A stretch of 64,000 nt of DNA from Lepus europaeus (taxonomy: Eukaryota > Chordata > Mammalia > Lagomorpha > Leporidae). Of the stretch, positions 1 to 11,190 are shown piece after piece. Below the pieces are notes generated by a model, which was not told the origin of the DNA, made no database searches, and saw nothing but the letters and a program-made list of their open reading frames with translations. The DNA is taken from assembly GCF_033115175.1 (NCBI RefSeq), contig NC_084838.1, positions 92,097,968 through 92,161,967 on the forward strand, in the 5' to 3' direction. Both the position numbers and the translations under genes were made by a program. How positions within the stretch are numbered: the stretch's first letter is position 1; each line of letters begins with the position of its first letter.

Positions 1-423
1 GAAAATTAAAAAATAAAAAAATTATGTGGGGAGGTGGGAGAGGGTCCTGGTCTTAACATGACAGGCAAGCCGTGGCTTCCTAAATATGTCAGCCCCTTCC
101 TTCCCCCCTCTGAACTTCTCCCAGATGGTTCCATGGGCTGGGGGCTGCCCCTTCTGCACGACTTCACCCGGAATGTTCTCCTCACCCTCCCAGGATGTGC
201 TGCTCTATCCCAGGGCTTCCCTGCCGACCCCCCACCCCCGCCCCTGCCCCAATGCCAAATGGTCCTGTCGCAAGTCTGAATAATGTGGCCGTAGGCTTCT
301 GCAGGTCCCGATATTTGTGACCTTGCTCCTGGCAGCGCCCACCTGGCCCAGCCTCTCCTGTTCCTGAGCCCACTGTGCCCACCTCACTTCCTCACTCTAC
401 CCTGAAGGACGTGCTTCTATGGG
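1..423. other. unassigned intergenic sequence
   Basis: Moderately GC-rich single-copy-looking sequence with C-rich runs and short overlapping ORFs in several frames. No splice-flanked conserved exon or repeat family could be recognised. It lies about 16 kb upstream of the CpG-island promoter. Confidence 0.4.
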
Positions 424-560
424 GCATTCATTCATTCACTCATGTGTGCATCCAGTCATTCATATGTTCTTATCTACCGGCACCAGGACATGCAAGCGAG
501 TGGCTGCAGTGATGTTTACATCATGGTGCTCATGCCGGGAAGAATAAGAAGGGGTGTCCC
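424..560 (-). repeat. L2-type LINE 3' end (ancient)
   Basis: The start, ATTCATTCATTCACTCATG, is the reverse complement of the (TGAA)n tail of L2. A diverged match to the usual L2 3' terminal segment follows. It is old and has no visible target duplication. Confidence 0.4.
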
Positions 561-1583
561 CATAGGATAAGAAGGCCCTCCCCACAATGCACATGGAGCC
601 TGGCCTCCTGGAGGCCACCCCACATGGTGCTGAAGGGTGGGGTGCAGTGGGCAGGGGGCAACTCTGACACCAGGTGCACAGCCAGCTGGAGGAGCTCCTT
701 GTATAAGGGTCAGTCCTGGACCAGAGCCCAGTGCATTGGCACCAGAGGTGTCACAAGGGGTGACCACTGGCCCAGTGCCTCCTGGGCATATCCACTGGCC
801 CCCCGGGATGCTCCCCCTGCCAACTCCTGCCTCAGGCAGTGTGGCCATCACCTCGTCCCCCACTGGCCCCCACTCACTCCCCGACCATGGTCCCTGGTCC
901 ACCTCCCAGGATTTCCTTGCCCTGGCCTAAGGGACGGCATCTCTCTCTCCCTTACCCCTTCCCAGCCTGTGCTGCGATCTGTAAGTGCGTGTTTTCAGTG
1001 TTAAGGGAACACCACACCCTCTTAATGTTAGTACAACTATTCAGAGTTCAAACCCTTTGACACTGAAGGTTTGAGTCACTACTGGGCTTAGTCTTGCCTC
1101 CAGCTGAGGTTTAACTGATAGCAGAAAACATGGAGAGTGGAGGTGAAGGGAAAAAGTTACAGATTTTGACTATGGCTTCAGGAGCAGCTGTATAAATGAA
1201 AACTGCACAAACTGTACTTTCTTGTTTTTCCGATGTATACGTGTGTGTGTGTAAACCAAGTTTTCCTTCCTTTGCTTCCTTACTTTTTATTAAACAGTTT
1301 TGGTAGCAATTTTCATGACTTTTCGGTCTATAGAAATTCCACCTGGAAAAGGAATTAGTATCATCCAGACGTTACTATGGTGACTAGTAGGAATTGATAG
1401 GAATTAGTGTTTTCCCTTTTGGAGGTGAGGAGTACCCCACCTCCCAAAGTATGGCTGCATCACGTTAAAGAAGTACGACATTTTTGTTTCTAGTTTTGAA
1501 TACAGGCAGAGAGGTGTGCGAGGTGAGGAGTCATTGGAAGAGAAGACTGCATGGGTTATTTACATGCTGTGACCTAGTTCCGC
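561..1583. other. unassigned intergenic sequence
   Basis: The first half is GC-rich and the second AT-richer. ORFs up to 128 codons occur on both strands in overlapping frames, but none has the flanks or composition of an exon. No repeat family was recognised. Confidence 0.4.
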
Positions 1584-1588
1584 GTCTG

Positions 1589-1595
<7 letters not shown>

Positions 1596-1631
<36 letters not shown>

Positions 1632-1950
1632 ACAGGCAGAGTGGATAGTGAGAGAGAGAGACAGAGAGAAAGGTCTTCCTTTTTGCCGTTGGTTCACCCT
1701 CCAATGGCCACTGCAGCCGGCGCATCTCGCTGATCCGAAGCTAGGAGCCAGGTGCTTCTCCTGGTCTCCCACACGGGTGCAGGGCCCAAGTACTTGGGCC
1801 ATCCTCCACTGCCTTCCCGAGCCACAGCAGAGAGCTGGCCTGGAAGAGGGGCAACCGGGATAGAATCCGGTGCCCCAACCGGGACTAGAACCCGGTGTGC
1901 CGGCGCCGCAAGGTGGAGGATTAGCCTGTTAAGCCACGGTGCCAGCCCGT
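1596..1950 (-). mobile_element. CSINE, young subfamily
   Basis: Poly(T) on the left is followed by GACAGGCAGAGTGG and the full body, ending in the reverse-complemented tRNA-like head (GTTAAGCCACGGTGCCAGC). It is flanked by a 12-bp duplication GTCTGCCTCTTT at 1584-1595 and 1951-1962. Confidence 0.92.
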
Positions 1951-2309
1951 GTCTGCCTCTTTATTGTTTTCTACTACGGGAGTGAGGAGTCTGAAGTCTA
2001 CAGCCAACCTTGCAGCAGATCCTGATACTGGGAGGTACCAGTGGGAGATGAGCTTTAAGGAAGATAAACATTTCTGCTTGTGCCTGTAACAGTAAGCAAT
2101 CCATTGCGGCAGTGGGATGGAGCATCACTGAACTCCCATGGCACAGGCAATGGTGAGGCGAACTTGGCCCCTGCGGCATAGACCAGGCTATGGCTCTGAA
2201 TTCCCGAGTCTCACACCATCCTTTTGGCTACTCCCACACCTGCTATGCATTTTCTGTATAAGTTTCCTTCTGTTTAAATACCTAGTGTGGATGTTGTTTT
2301 TTATTGCTG

Positions 2310-2985
2310 ATCAGAGCTAATAACAACCTCTAATATCAAAAACTGTGATCTGGTCCAGTTGCTTAGGTTCCTGGCAAGGGGTTTCTTTCTCAGTTGCAAA
2401 TGGCCACCACTTACCACGTGTTCACATGGCGCTTGTCTGGCACATGTGATGGTGAGAAATCTCTCTTCCTCTTATAAGGCCAGTGATCCTAACAGATTAG
2501 GACCCTGCCCTTAAGACCTCACTGAACCTTAATTACCTCCCAAGTCCTATCTCTCTCTCTCTCTCTCTTTTTTTTTTTTTTTTTTTGGACAGGCAGAGTG
2601 GACAGTGAGAGAGAGAGAGACAGAGAGAAAGGTCTTCCTTTACTGTTGGTTCACCCTCCAATGGCTGCTGCGGCCGGTGTACCATGCTGATCCGAAGCCA
2701 GGAGCCAGGTGCTTCTCCTGGTCTCCCATGCAGGTGCAGGGCCCAAGCACTTAGGCCATCCTCCACTGCACTCCCGGGCCGCAGCAGAGAGCTGGACTGG
2801 AAGAGGGGCAACCAGGACAGAATCCGGTGCCCCAACAGGGACTAGAACCCGGTGTGCCGGTGCCACAGGTGGAGGATTAGCCTGTTGAGCCGTGGCGCTG
2901 GCCCCAAGTCCTATCTCCATTGTAGTCACACTCAGGGCTTCGCTGTAAGAGTTGGGGAAAGGGGGACGAAGCCTCAGCCCATAGG
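2310..2985 (-). mobile_element. MLT1-like LTR (MaLR), split by a CSINE
   Basis: Reads as the reverse complement of a mammalian MLT1/MST-type LTR: CACGTGTTCACATGG, CTTATAAGGCCA, TTAATTACCTCCCAA, then TGTAGTCACACTCAGGG after the SINE. The CSINE at 2554-2904 interrupts it. Family assignment is from memory of the consensus. Confidence 0.55.
2554..2904 (-). mobile_element. CSINE, young subfamily
   Basis: Full length. A (TC)n/poly(T) tract on the left leads to GACAGGCAGAGTGGACAG; the right end is the reverse head GAGCCGTGGCGCTGGCC. Perfect 13-bp duplication CAAGTCCTATCTC at 2541-2553 and 2905-2917. It sits inside the MLT1-like LTR, so it is younger. Confidence 0.93.
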
Positions 2986-3504
2986 AGAGCCTTGGAGAGG
3001 CTGTGAGTTCTCTGGTCCTTGTGTGTGGTCAGCTCAGTCAGAACATCGCTATCAGTGTGCAGAGAAAAACTCTCGCCCTCATCTTCTGTTCGGGGTATGC
3101 ACTGTTCCCGTACCACCAGCCACGGGGTCTGGAACAGCAGGGACCTATTCTGCTCTCACGATCCAGTGCCTTTCATCTGACCGTCTCACAACACTAATTA
3201 GGTAGTGAATTAATCAACGGAGCTGCCGGTTAACTGGCTTTCATTTCTGGACATACTTCCAGAAATGTCAGGCAAGTTATATTTTTCAGAGTTTGGAGAT
3301 GTCTTCTCCAGCGGGGGGACAGTGGCTGGGAAGGCTTCCCGCTAGGATGGGTCACAGTGAAAAGGGGGAGGGGGAAGGTTGGGATGACTCTGTTTTTGTG
3401 TCGGTCTCGTGGTTTAGAGGGTGCACCTTCTGCTCTCTCCACTGATTTTGTTTTGGTGGGTAGAGGGGAAATTGCAAACACACTAGAAGTCAGAATACCA
3501 AGTC
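2986..3504. other. unassigned intergenic sequence
   Basis: No recognisable gene or repeat. ORFs here are short and lack plausible splice sites. Confidence 0.35.
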
Positions 3505-3650
3505 AAGATCTGTGCCTGTCACCCAGCTGAGTCATGAACCAGCGGCCTCACCTTGGATTTCAATCCCCTGAGTCTCATTAATAAAGTGGATATAGATCAA
3601 GCCAATCTAGCTTCTTGAAGATAATTAAACAATTATGTATTTAACCGATA
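3505..3650 (+). repeat. MIR-like ancient SINE (weak)
   Basis: Contains degenerate MIR core order (GCCTCACCTTGGATTT, GAGTCTCATTAATAAAGTGG) resembling the MIR 'cctcagtttcctcatctgtaaaatgg' segment. Confidence 0.35.
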
Positions 3651-3732
3651 AAAGTGGCCTAAAACAATCCGATCTTGTCTTTTGAAAAGAATGAAATGAT
3701 CATGTGAGTCCTTTGTAAAAGTGCAATTGTAA

Positions 3733-4033
3733 GGGCTGGCGCTGGGGTGCAGGGGGTTAACACCCTAGCCTGAAGCACCGGCATCCCATATGGGTGCTGG
3801 TTCTAGTCCAGGCTGCTCCTCTTCCGATCCAGCTCCCTGCTATGGTCTGAGAAGGCAGTGGAAGATGGTCCAAGTCCTTGGGCCCCTGCATCCACGTGGG
3901 AGACCTGGAAGAAGCTCCTGGCTCCTGGCTTCGGTTCTAGCCATTGCAGCCATCTGGGGAGTGAACCAGCGGATGGAAGACCTCTCTCTGTCTCTCTGTA
4001 ACTCTTTCAAATAAAAATAAATCTTAAAAAAAT
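3733..4033 (+). mobile_element. CSINE
   Basis: Sense copy from GGGCTGGCGCTGGGGTG to the AAATAAAAATAAATCTT tail. Approximate duplication TGCAATTGTA at 3722-3731 and TGCAATTATA at 4034-4043. Confidence 0.9.
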
Positions 4034-4043
4034 TGCAATTATA

Positions 4044-4245
4044 CATTCTCTCCATAGGTGGGCACACCTAACTCGGGCTGGGATCCAGAGGACAGGGAAG
4101 GCTTCCTGGAAGAAGTAACCACGGAGCTGAATCATAAAGGATGAGAAAAGAAACGGCAGAACTTTCCGGGCCAAGAGAGCAGCGTGGCAAAGGTGAGAGA
4201 GGGTGTGGCATATCTGATGAAGTGCCTGAAGTTTTAACAGCTAGG
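4044..4245. repeat. L2-related ancient repeat (weak)
   Basis: The phrase CAGGGAAGGCTTCCTGGAAG followed by GAGCTGAATCATAAAGGATGAG is typical of a widespread mammalian L2-type repeat. Family and boundaries are uncertain. Confidence 0.3.
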
Positions 4246-4268
4246 TTTAAGAATTAAGGGAGGTGGGA

Positions 4269-4593
4269 AGGGGTGGTGCTGTGGTGTAGCAGGTAAAGCT
4301 GCTGCCTGCAGTGCCGGCATCCCATATGGGCACTGGTTCAAGTCTAGGCTTCTCCACTTCCTATGCAGCTCTCTGATATGGTCTAAGGAAAGTAGTGGAA
4401 GATGGCCCAAGTCCTTGGGCCCCAGCACCCACTTGCAAGACCCAGAAGAAGCTCCTGGCTTCAGATTGGCCCAGCTCCAGTCATTGCAGCCATTTGGGGG
4501 AGTGAACCAGTGGATGGACGATCTCTCTCTCTCTCTCTCTCTGCTTCTGCCTCTGCCTCTCTGTAACTCCACCTTTTAGATAAATCTTTAAAC
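4269..4593 (+). mobile_element. CSINE
   Basis: Sense copy GGGGTGGTGCTGTGGTGTAGC to the TAGATAAATCTTT tail. Flanked by AATTAAGGG (4253-4261) and AATTAAGGGG (4594-4603), the second copy running into the next SINE. Confidence 0.9.
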
Positions 4594-4600
4594 AATTAAG

Positions 4601-4930
4601 GGGTACCAGTGCTGTGGTGTAGTAGGTAAAGCTGCCACCTGCAGTGCAGGCATCCCATATAGGCACCAGTTAGAGTCCCAGCTACTCCACTTTTGATCCA
4701 GCTCCCTGCTAATGCCCAAGTGCTTGGGCCCCTACACCCACCCGGGAGACCTGAAAGAAGCTCCTGGCTCTTGGCTTTGGACTGGCCCAGCTCCAGCTAT
4801 CATGGCCATTTAGGAAGTGAGACTGTGGATGGAAGACCTCTCTCTCTCTCTCTGCCTCTACCTCTCTCTCTCACTCTCTGTAACTCTGCCTTTCAAGTAA
4901 ATAGATAAATGTTTTTTTAAAAAAAATTAA
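4601..4930 (+). mobile_element. CSINE, tandem to the previous copy
   Basis: Sense copy GGGTACCAGTGCTGTGGTG to CAAGTAAATAGATAAATG, starting within 10 bp of the end of the preceding SINE in the same orientation. Diverged, with an internal gap before 'TGCTTGGGCCCC'. Confidence 0.88.
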
Positions 4931-5217
4931 AAATAGGGTTCTGGAGAGCATGGGAGAGATCTGGGATGGGTAAATGTAAGGTAAACAGAAGAGAGCACTG
5001 TCACATTATTGAGATCGCTGACTTACAGATGGGATGGAGGGTACTCGAGAGGTAGGGGTTTATTGAACTGCGCCCTCATTCTGCAGGATTTTTAACAAGA
5101 AAAGCAAACAGGAAACCCCAATATCTACAACATATTTAAAAGGTCTTTTGATAGCTAACACCTTCATCTTACACACGTCACAGCTGGACAACCCTCAGAT
5201 TCATAACGATCTGTCTT

Positions 5218-5573
5218 TTTTTTTTTTTTCTCCTTTTCTTTTTGACAGGCAGAGTGGACAGTGAGAGAGAGAGACAGAGAGAAAGGTCTTCCTTTGCCAT
5301 TGGTTCACCCTCCAATGGCCGCCACGGCTGGCATGCTGCGGCCTGCGCCCCACGCTGATCCGATGGCAGGAGCCAGGTGCTTCTCCTGGTCTCCCATGGG
5401 ATGCAAGGCCCAAGCACTTAGGCCATCCTCCACTGCACTCCCGGGCCACAGCAGAGAGCTGGACTGGAAGAGGGGCAACTGGGACAGAATCCGGCGCCCC
5501 AACTGGGACTAGAACCCCATGTGCCAGCGCTGCAAGGCGGAGGATTAGCTAGTGAGCCACGGCGCCAGCCAAT
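5218..5573 (-). mobile_element. CSINE, young subfamily
   Basis: T-rich left end, GACAGGCAGAGTGGACAG, and reverse head GAGCCACGGCGCCAGCC. Perfect 10-bp duplication GATCTGTCTT at 5208-5217 and 5574-5583. Confidence 0.92.
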
Positions 5574-5592
5574 GATCTGTCTTAAGAACTCT

Positions 5593-5911
5593 GCTGCCTA
5601 TGCTGTGGGATAGCAGGTGAAGCCACTGCCTGTGATGGCGGCATCCCATATGGGCACAGCTTGAGTCTCGGTTGCTCCACTTCCAATCCAGCTCCCTGCT
5701 AATGTGCCTAAGAAGGCAACGGAAGATGGCCCTTGTGGAAGACCCGGAAGAAGCTCCTGGCTCCTGGCTTCGATCTGGCACAGCGCCGAGTGTTGCAGCC
5801 ATTTCATGAGTGAACCAGTGGATGGAAGATCTCTCTCTATATATATTTTTCTCTCTCTTTCTGTAACTCTGCCTTTCAAATAAATAAAATAAATCTTACT
5901 AAAAAAAGAAG
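5593..5911 (+). mobile_element. CSINE
   Basis: Sense copy with a degraded head (GCTGCCTATGCTGTGGGATAGC), the box 'GGCATCCCATATGGGCAC' and an AAATAAATAAAATAAATC tail. Confidence 0.87.
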
Positions 5912-7232
5912 CAAGGATAAGTTTTCCAGGAGGCAGAATCCTCAGTAATTTGTCTGGTATCCCACAACACTTGAAGGCAAGAATCTCCCTCTACAGCCTA
6001 CCTAAATCTTTTTTTGTCTACTTAAGCAAATTGTTTTTGGCCTTAGTCTTCAGTGGAAACAGGTTAATTTCTTGTTGTCAGCTTACACAATACAACTTTA
6101 AACTGCTGATTTGGCTATTCCAGACATATGGTGGTTGAAAAGAAAAAGTGCCGTTTGCAAGATGTTTCCAAACTTCAGCTGCTAGTTAACACTTTCTGGT
6201 TGGTTTCCAGTGCCTGTAGAATGGGGATCAGGATAGTTAAAACGGCCCGACCTGCTTTCTCATCACCCAGCCTTCTCCCTCTTGTCCACCCCTTTGCTGC
6301 CATATTGGGCTTCTTTCTGTTTGTAGGAGACACAGGGATGTAGTTTCCATACCCACTTGTCTACAGTGACTGCAAGGAAGTTAACAGGCAGTTTAGGATT
6401 GGGGCAGAAATGAGACAGGACACTTCCTCCCTCTTGGGCCTCTGTTTCTTTATCTAAAAAAAATCTGAAGGCTGAACTAGACTGGAGTCAGACTGTCCAA
6501 GGCTGGTATGAAAGTACTCTAGATGCAATGGTTTATCAAACTGTGGGTCGATGGGCCCTTAAGGATGTGAATAGTGATCGGTAAGCTTAATAAAATCTAA
6601 CACCTGCTCGTGAAAAGGCTAGAAAGACAACAAACATTTACTAGGCTCGTTTTGCTGAGAGCGACGTTATGAAGCAGGCGTTGTTACACCTGTCTCACCA
6701 CTCCATTGCCAGTGGAGTGACAGTCCCACAGAGAGGTAAGATGAATTTAGTGAGGCAGAGCTGGAGTTTCACAAGGCTAACCAAGTTTCCTTATTTTTAA
6801 GTGGAATTATATCAACTTAGTAATATTATCACCGAGATAATGCAGTTAGGAAAAAAAAAAGGAAAAGGAAATGTATTTTTATTTGAAGAGGCCTTCAAAC
6901 CATGATCCCATAGATGAAGGCAGATAATTAACTCTTAACACCGTTGGCATCTAATGGAATAGTTATTTTCTAAAAATGGGACCTTGTACCTCAAGAAGAA
7001 CTGGGTGGGATTCTAAGATGAGGGGTTGGCACGATGTGCTTTGACAGCCAGTTGCCACAAGATGGCACAATTTTCAGTAAAAGAAGCGCTGTTAGTCCAG
7101 ATCTGAAAATCTGAAATCTCGGACTTTGGTCTTCTCCACTTCACTTCAAGTACTCTCCATCCCACCACCATACCCCACTTTTTTTCCCCCAGAAATTCAG
7201 TACTGATTTTTGAAACTAATGAGAATGAGCTT
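5912..7232. other. unassigned intergenic sequence with MIR traces
   Basis: No gene seen. Degenerate MIR-like stretches occur near 6405-6475 (GGGCCTCTGTTTCTTTATC) and 6640-6785 (CCAGTGGAGTGACAGTC then CAGAGAGGTAAG). The rest is unassigned. Confidence 0.35.
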
Positions 7233-7566
7233 GGGCCGGCATTGTGGCATAGTGAGTAAAGCAGCTGCCTGGACACTGGCATCCCACATAGCGCCTATTT
7301 GTGCCCCGACTGCTCCCCTTCCCATCCAGCTCTCTGCTGTGGCCTGGGAAAGCAGCAGAAGATGTCCCAAGTCCTTGGGCCCCTGCACCCACATGGGAGA
7401 CCCAGAAGAAGCTCCTGGCTCCTAGCTTTGGCCTGGCCTGAACCAGGCCGTTGCAGCCATTTGGGGGAATGAACCAGCAAGTGGAAGATATCTCTGTCTG
7501 TCTCTCCCTGTCTTTGTGTAGCTCTTTCAAATAAATAAATCTTAAAATGATAATTAAAAAAAAATT
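7233..7566 (+). mobile_element. CSINE
   Basis: Sense copy GGGCCGGCATTGTGGCATAG through CAAATAAATAAATCTTAAAA. No clear duplication was found. Confidence 0.9.
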
Positions 7567-7799
7567 ACTAGCTTCCATGAATGGGGTTATTTCTATGGTC
7601 TGGAATCTCTTCCACCTTGTTCTCCCTCCTCACACTCACCCTCACTTTTAGCTATCACCTAAAATAGTATTGCCTTAAGAAATCTCACCTTCCTGACCTA
7701 TGTTTCTTTCTTGAACACACACTCCCAGAGTTTTCTGTCCCTAGCACAACATAATGCTCTATACTCCTGAAATTCTAACTTTTAGACTTCAAGCATCAC

Positions 7800-7910
7800 T
7801 TAAGGGCATGGAATCATATTGATGTTATTTACAGTTCAAACCTAGAGGCCAGTGCAGCGTCTGAGTCACAGTGGGTATTCAACATTTGTTGAAGTGATAA
7901 ATTAATGATA
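7800..7910 (+). repeat. L2/MIR3-type 3' end
   Basis: GTGGGTATTCAACATTTGTTGAAGTG matches the typical L2 3' terminus ('cacatagtaggtattcaataaatgtttgttgaatg'). Confidence 0.4.
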
Positions 7911-7962
7911 TACTAAAGAGCAGAGACATAGATAACTGTAAGGTTTCTTCCAAATGCAAAAT

Positions 7963-8092
7963 ATTTTTTTAAAGATGTATTTATGGATTTGAAAGGCAGA
8001 GTTACAGAGAGTCAGAGGCAGAGAGAGAGAGAGAGAGAGAGGTCCTCCATCTGCTGGTTCACTCCCGAGATGGTCGCAACAGTCTCATATAC
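7963..8092 (-). mobile_element. CSINE fragment, 5'-truncated
   Basis: Only the 3' part is present: AAAGATGTATTTATGGATTTGAAAG, (GA)n, then CTCCCGAGATGGTCGCAAC, after which unrelated sequence begins. Confidence 0.85.
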
Positions 8093-8314
8093 AAATGAAA
8101 GAATAATATTCTTTGTGGAAGGCCTAGTTAATTTATGTTTGTTGATATTTGTGTTATTGATTGAAGGGGATAATCTTGTCTATGGAGGATTTTAGGCCAT
8201 ATAAAATTTACAACATTTTTCTGAAGCCAGTTCCATTCATTGTTCCCTTAATGCCTTTTATTTTGAGGCATGCTTAGCAATACCTTTCCCACCTAAGAGT
8301 ATAAAACCTCTTCT

Positions 8315-9290
8315 TGGGACGGCCACGTAGGGTCAGCAACATTGCAGGCAGAACTGTAAATTTCTTGTTAGAGATGCCACCTGCCTTTACCTGGCCAGCT
8401 CTCCTCCCAGCCCAGCCAAGTAATGAAAGTCAACAGAGTGCCTTCCCCTAGGAGGTTCACACCTCCCTTAGGATATACCCCATGTGAAGAGATAGATAGG
8501 TCTGGGCCTCTTAACTCACAAGGCCTAAAGCCCACCAGATTATTATCAAGCCCCTTCTGTCAGGTTCTATTTGCCTCTCAATCAGAAAACTTAATTGTAG
8601 CTTAGACAGCACCTTTCTTAGCTCCTCTAATAATGACTCTGTCCTTTGTTCTAGACCCTGTCTAGCGCACTTGGGCCTCATTCCTTTGTAATCATAACCT
8701 CTACTCTACCACCAATGGCTCTACTCCCAACCTGTATATACTGATGGTCCTCTTCCCCACTTAATGCTGTATAATTGTTCAGACCTGGTTAATGCCACTC
8801 TTAGGATCATTGGTTACTATCCTCACCCTGTCTTTTATGACCTTGTCTAAATATGATCAGAGTCGGCGAACTTGGAAGGCTTCCATAGCCTTGGCAACTC
8901 ATGACGGGAACCTAGGGTGGTTACTGGCGCCATAAACTAGAGTGTCAATTTGTTGGGTCAACAACAGGAGTCACTGTGCACTTGCTCCTCATGTGGGATC
9001 TCTGTCCTTAATGTGCTGTACATTGTGATTTAATGCTATAACTAGTACTCAAACAGTATGTTTCACTTTGTGTTTCTATGTGGGTGCAAACTATTGAAAT
9101 CTTTATACTAAATTGATCTTCTGTATATAAAGAGAATTGAAAATGAATCTTGATGTGAATGGAAGGGGAGAGGGAACGGGAGAGGGGAGGGTTGCAGGTG
9201 TGAGGGAAGTTATGGGGGGGGGGAGGGAAGCCATTGTAATCCATAAACTGTACATTGGAAATTTATATTCATTAAATAAAAGTTTAAAAA
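8315..9290 (+). mobile_element. LINE-1 3' end, 5'-truncated insertion
   Basis: A 3'-untranslated LINE-1 segment ending in the lagomorph-type terminus: G-rich tract (9160-9235), TCCATAAACTGTACATTGG, TTCATTAAATAAAAG, poly(A). The insertion is bounded by a perfect 12-bp duplication AAAACCTCTTCT at 8303-8314 and 9291-9302. There is no ORF2 coding portion, so truncation is severe (about 1 kb of a 6-7 kb element). Confidence 0.92.
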
Positions 9291-9402
9291 AAAACCTCTT
9301 CTATCTGTATTTTAAAATTCTTACAGATTTATGTTTACATATTAATTATTCTGGAATTACTATGGTGTAAGATTGATTGGTTTAGTGGCTGTGACAAGTT
9401 TT

Positions 9403-9965
9403 TTTTTCTTTAAGATTTATTTATGGGGCCAGTGCCATGGTGTGGTGGGTAAGCTGTCATTTGTGTTGCTGGCATCCCATAAGGGTGCTGGTTCCTGTCC
9501 CAGCTGCTCTACTTCCAACCCAGCTCCCTGTTGGTGTACCTGGGAAAGCAGTGGAGGATGGACCAAGTGTTTGGGTCCCCGCACCCATGTGGGAGACCTG
9601 CATAGAGCTCCTGGCTCCTGGCTTTGGCCTGGCCTGGCCAGCCTTTGCAGCCATCTGGCCACTGCAACCATCTCGGGAGTGAGCCAGCAGATGGAAGACC
9701 TCTCTCTGTTTCTCCCTCTCTCTCTCTCTGACTCCCTAGATGGCCACAATGGCCTGTGCTGGGCCACATCAAAGCCAGGAATCAGGAGCGAGGCACTTCT
9801 TTCAGGAGTCCCACATGAGTACAGGGGCCCAAGCACTTGGGCCATCCTCTGCTGTTTTCCCAGGCCATTAACAAGGAGCAAGGATCAGAAGAAGAGCAGC
9901 TAGAACTCCCAACTGGCACCTATATGGGATGCCAGCATTGTAGGCAGTGGGATTACCTCGCATTG
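9403..9965 (-). mobile_element. CSINE (outer, antisense), interrupted by a sense CSINE
   Basis: The left tail piece TTTAAGATTTATTTAT (9409-9424) and the right body from about 9731 (ACTCCCTAGATGGCCAC) to the head (TATGGGATGCCAGCATTG) together read as one minus-strand copy. The plus-strand copy at 9425-9730 lies between them. Confidence 0.8.
9425..9730 (+). mobile_element. CSINE (inner, sense)
   Basis: Starts GGGGCCAGTGCCATGGTGTG and runs to the CT-rich region (CCTCTCTCTGTTTCTCCC). Its A-rich tail is missing, and the sequence passes straight into the antisense copy, giving a fold-back arrangement. Confidence 0.82.
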
Positions 9966-10015
9966 TTTTTTTAAAGTGATTTATTCTAGATGAATAACTC
10001 TAGAGCTATATTTTT

Positions 10016-10322
10016 GAAAATATTTATTTATTTATTTAAGAGAGATCCAGAGAAAGAGAGACAGTCAGGGAGAGAGAGTGAGCTTCCATCTGCTGGCTCA
10101 TTTCCCAAGTGGCCGTAATGGCCAGGGCTGAGCCAGCCCAAACCCAGGAGCTTCATCTGGGTCTCTAGATGAAGCATGGGTGGTAGGGGCCCAACCACTT
10201 GGGCATCTTCAGCTGCTTTTTGCAAGCCATTAGCAAGAAGCTGGATCACAAACGGATGCCCATAGGGGATGCCAGTGCTTCAGGCTGCAGCTTTACCCAC
10301 TACACCACAACACAGTCCCCTA
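10016..10322 (-). mobile_element. CSINE
   Basis: ATTTATTTATTTATTTAAGAG on the left, head ACACCACAACACAGTCCCC on the right. Approximate duplication AGCTATATTTT (about 10,005) and AGCTATTTTTT (about 10,324). Confidence 0.87.
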
Positions 10323-11019
10323 AAGCTATTTTTTAAATGAGCACATTGATGCTGCGCACTTTTAGAAATTCAAGTCCAAACTAACACTGTGGAAAGTTTT
10401 CTTCGTCATGTGATTCTCTAAGTACTTTTTTTTTTTTTTCCTTTCCCATCAACGTCTACTTTTTCCTAAAACTTTTTGGAAGTGTGTCACTTATGCTGTA
10501 ATAACATTATATGAGAGTATTTAGCAATGAAGTTGACAACGAATAATGCTTGACTGGGAGGACATGGGACACGGACCAAACCACAAAGCCCTGGGTTAGG
10601 AAGGCAAGATGATCTTGCAGCAACACAATTGCTTATGAAAGTAGTAATATTTGGCTTCTGTTGACAAAGTAGAGTCATTAATCAGTGCCAATGGACAATT
10701 GAATAAGGACAGGGAGGGGAAGGAAGCGGCTCAGGCCTTAAAGGATGAATATATGAAATAAAAAAAATTGAGGCAGACGGCAAATGCAAATGCTGTGACT
10801 TGTCTGTCTGTGATTCCCAGCCTGTTATCCAGTGCCGGCTCAACGTGAGTTCTCAGTAAATGATCATTTCCTTCCCTTTTCTCTTATCCTCTGGTTTCTC
10901 CCAATCCCCATCGTCCAGCGCCATCACTAGCATGTGGGAGGCACTTAGCGTTTGATTTCAAGTTTGAAGAACTAAATGTACAGGTAATTCAGGTGAGAGT
11001 TTTGTTACATCCTAATAAT
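10323..11019. other. unassigned intergenic sequence
   Basis: No gene seen. A faint MIR/L2-like 3' end occurs at about 10,810-10,870 (CCAGTGCCGGCTCAACGTGAG, CAGTAAATGATC). Confidence 0.35.
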
Positions 11020-11174
11020 TATAGTCGCCCATGTCTTGAATACCTGTTCTACATCAGTCACTTTTCATACTTATGTTCATTTAATCCTTGTGGTAGCTCT
11101 GCAAAGCGTAATTCTTGGTATTTCCATTTTACATGTGAAGAAGCAGGCTCAGGGAGGTAAAAGGGATGAGTTAC
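11020..11174 (-). repeat. MIR
   Basis: Reverse MIR order: CATTTAATCCTTGTGGTAGC, then CCATTTTACATGTGAAGAAG, then CTCAGGGAGGTAAAAGGG, matching the reverse complement of the MIR core. Confidence 0.55.
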
Positions 11175-11190
11175 CCAGTTAACATGTGAA

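Noticed and set aside
1592-1630. long poly(T) as a possible terminator
   Set aside because: It is the reverse-complemented A-tail of a minus-strand CSINE.
9373-9903. 176-codon ORF and a 154-codon ORF on the opposite strand
   Set aside because: Both are read-throughs of paired CSINEs; the same peptide strings recur at most CSINE loci.
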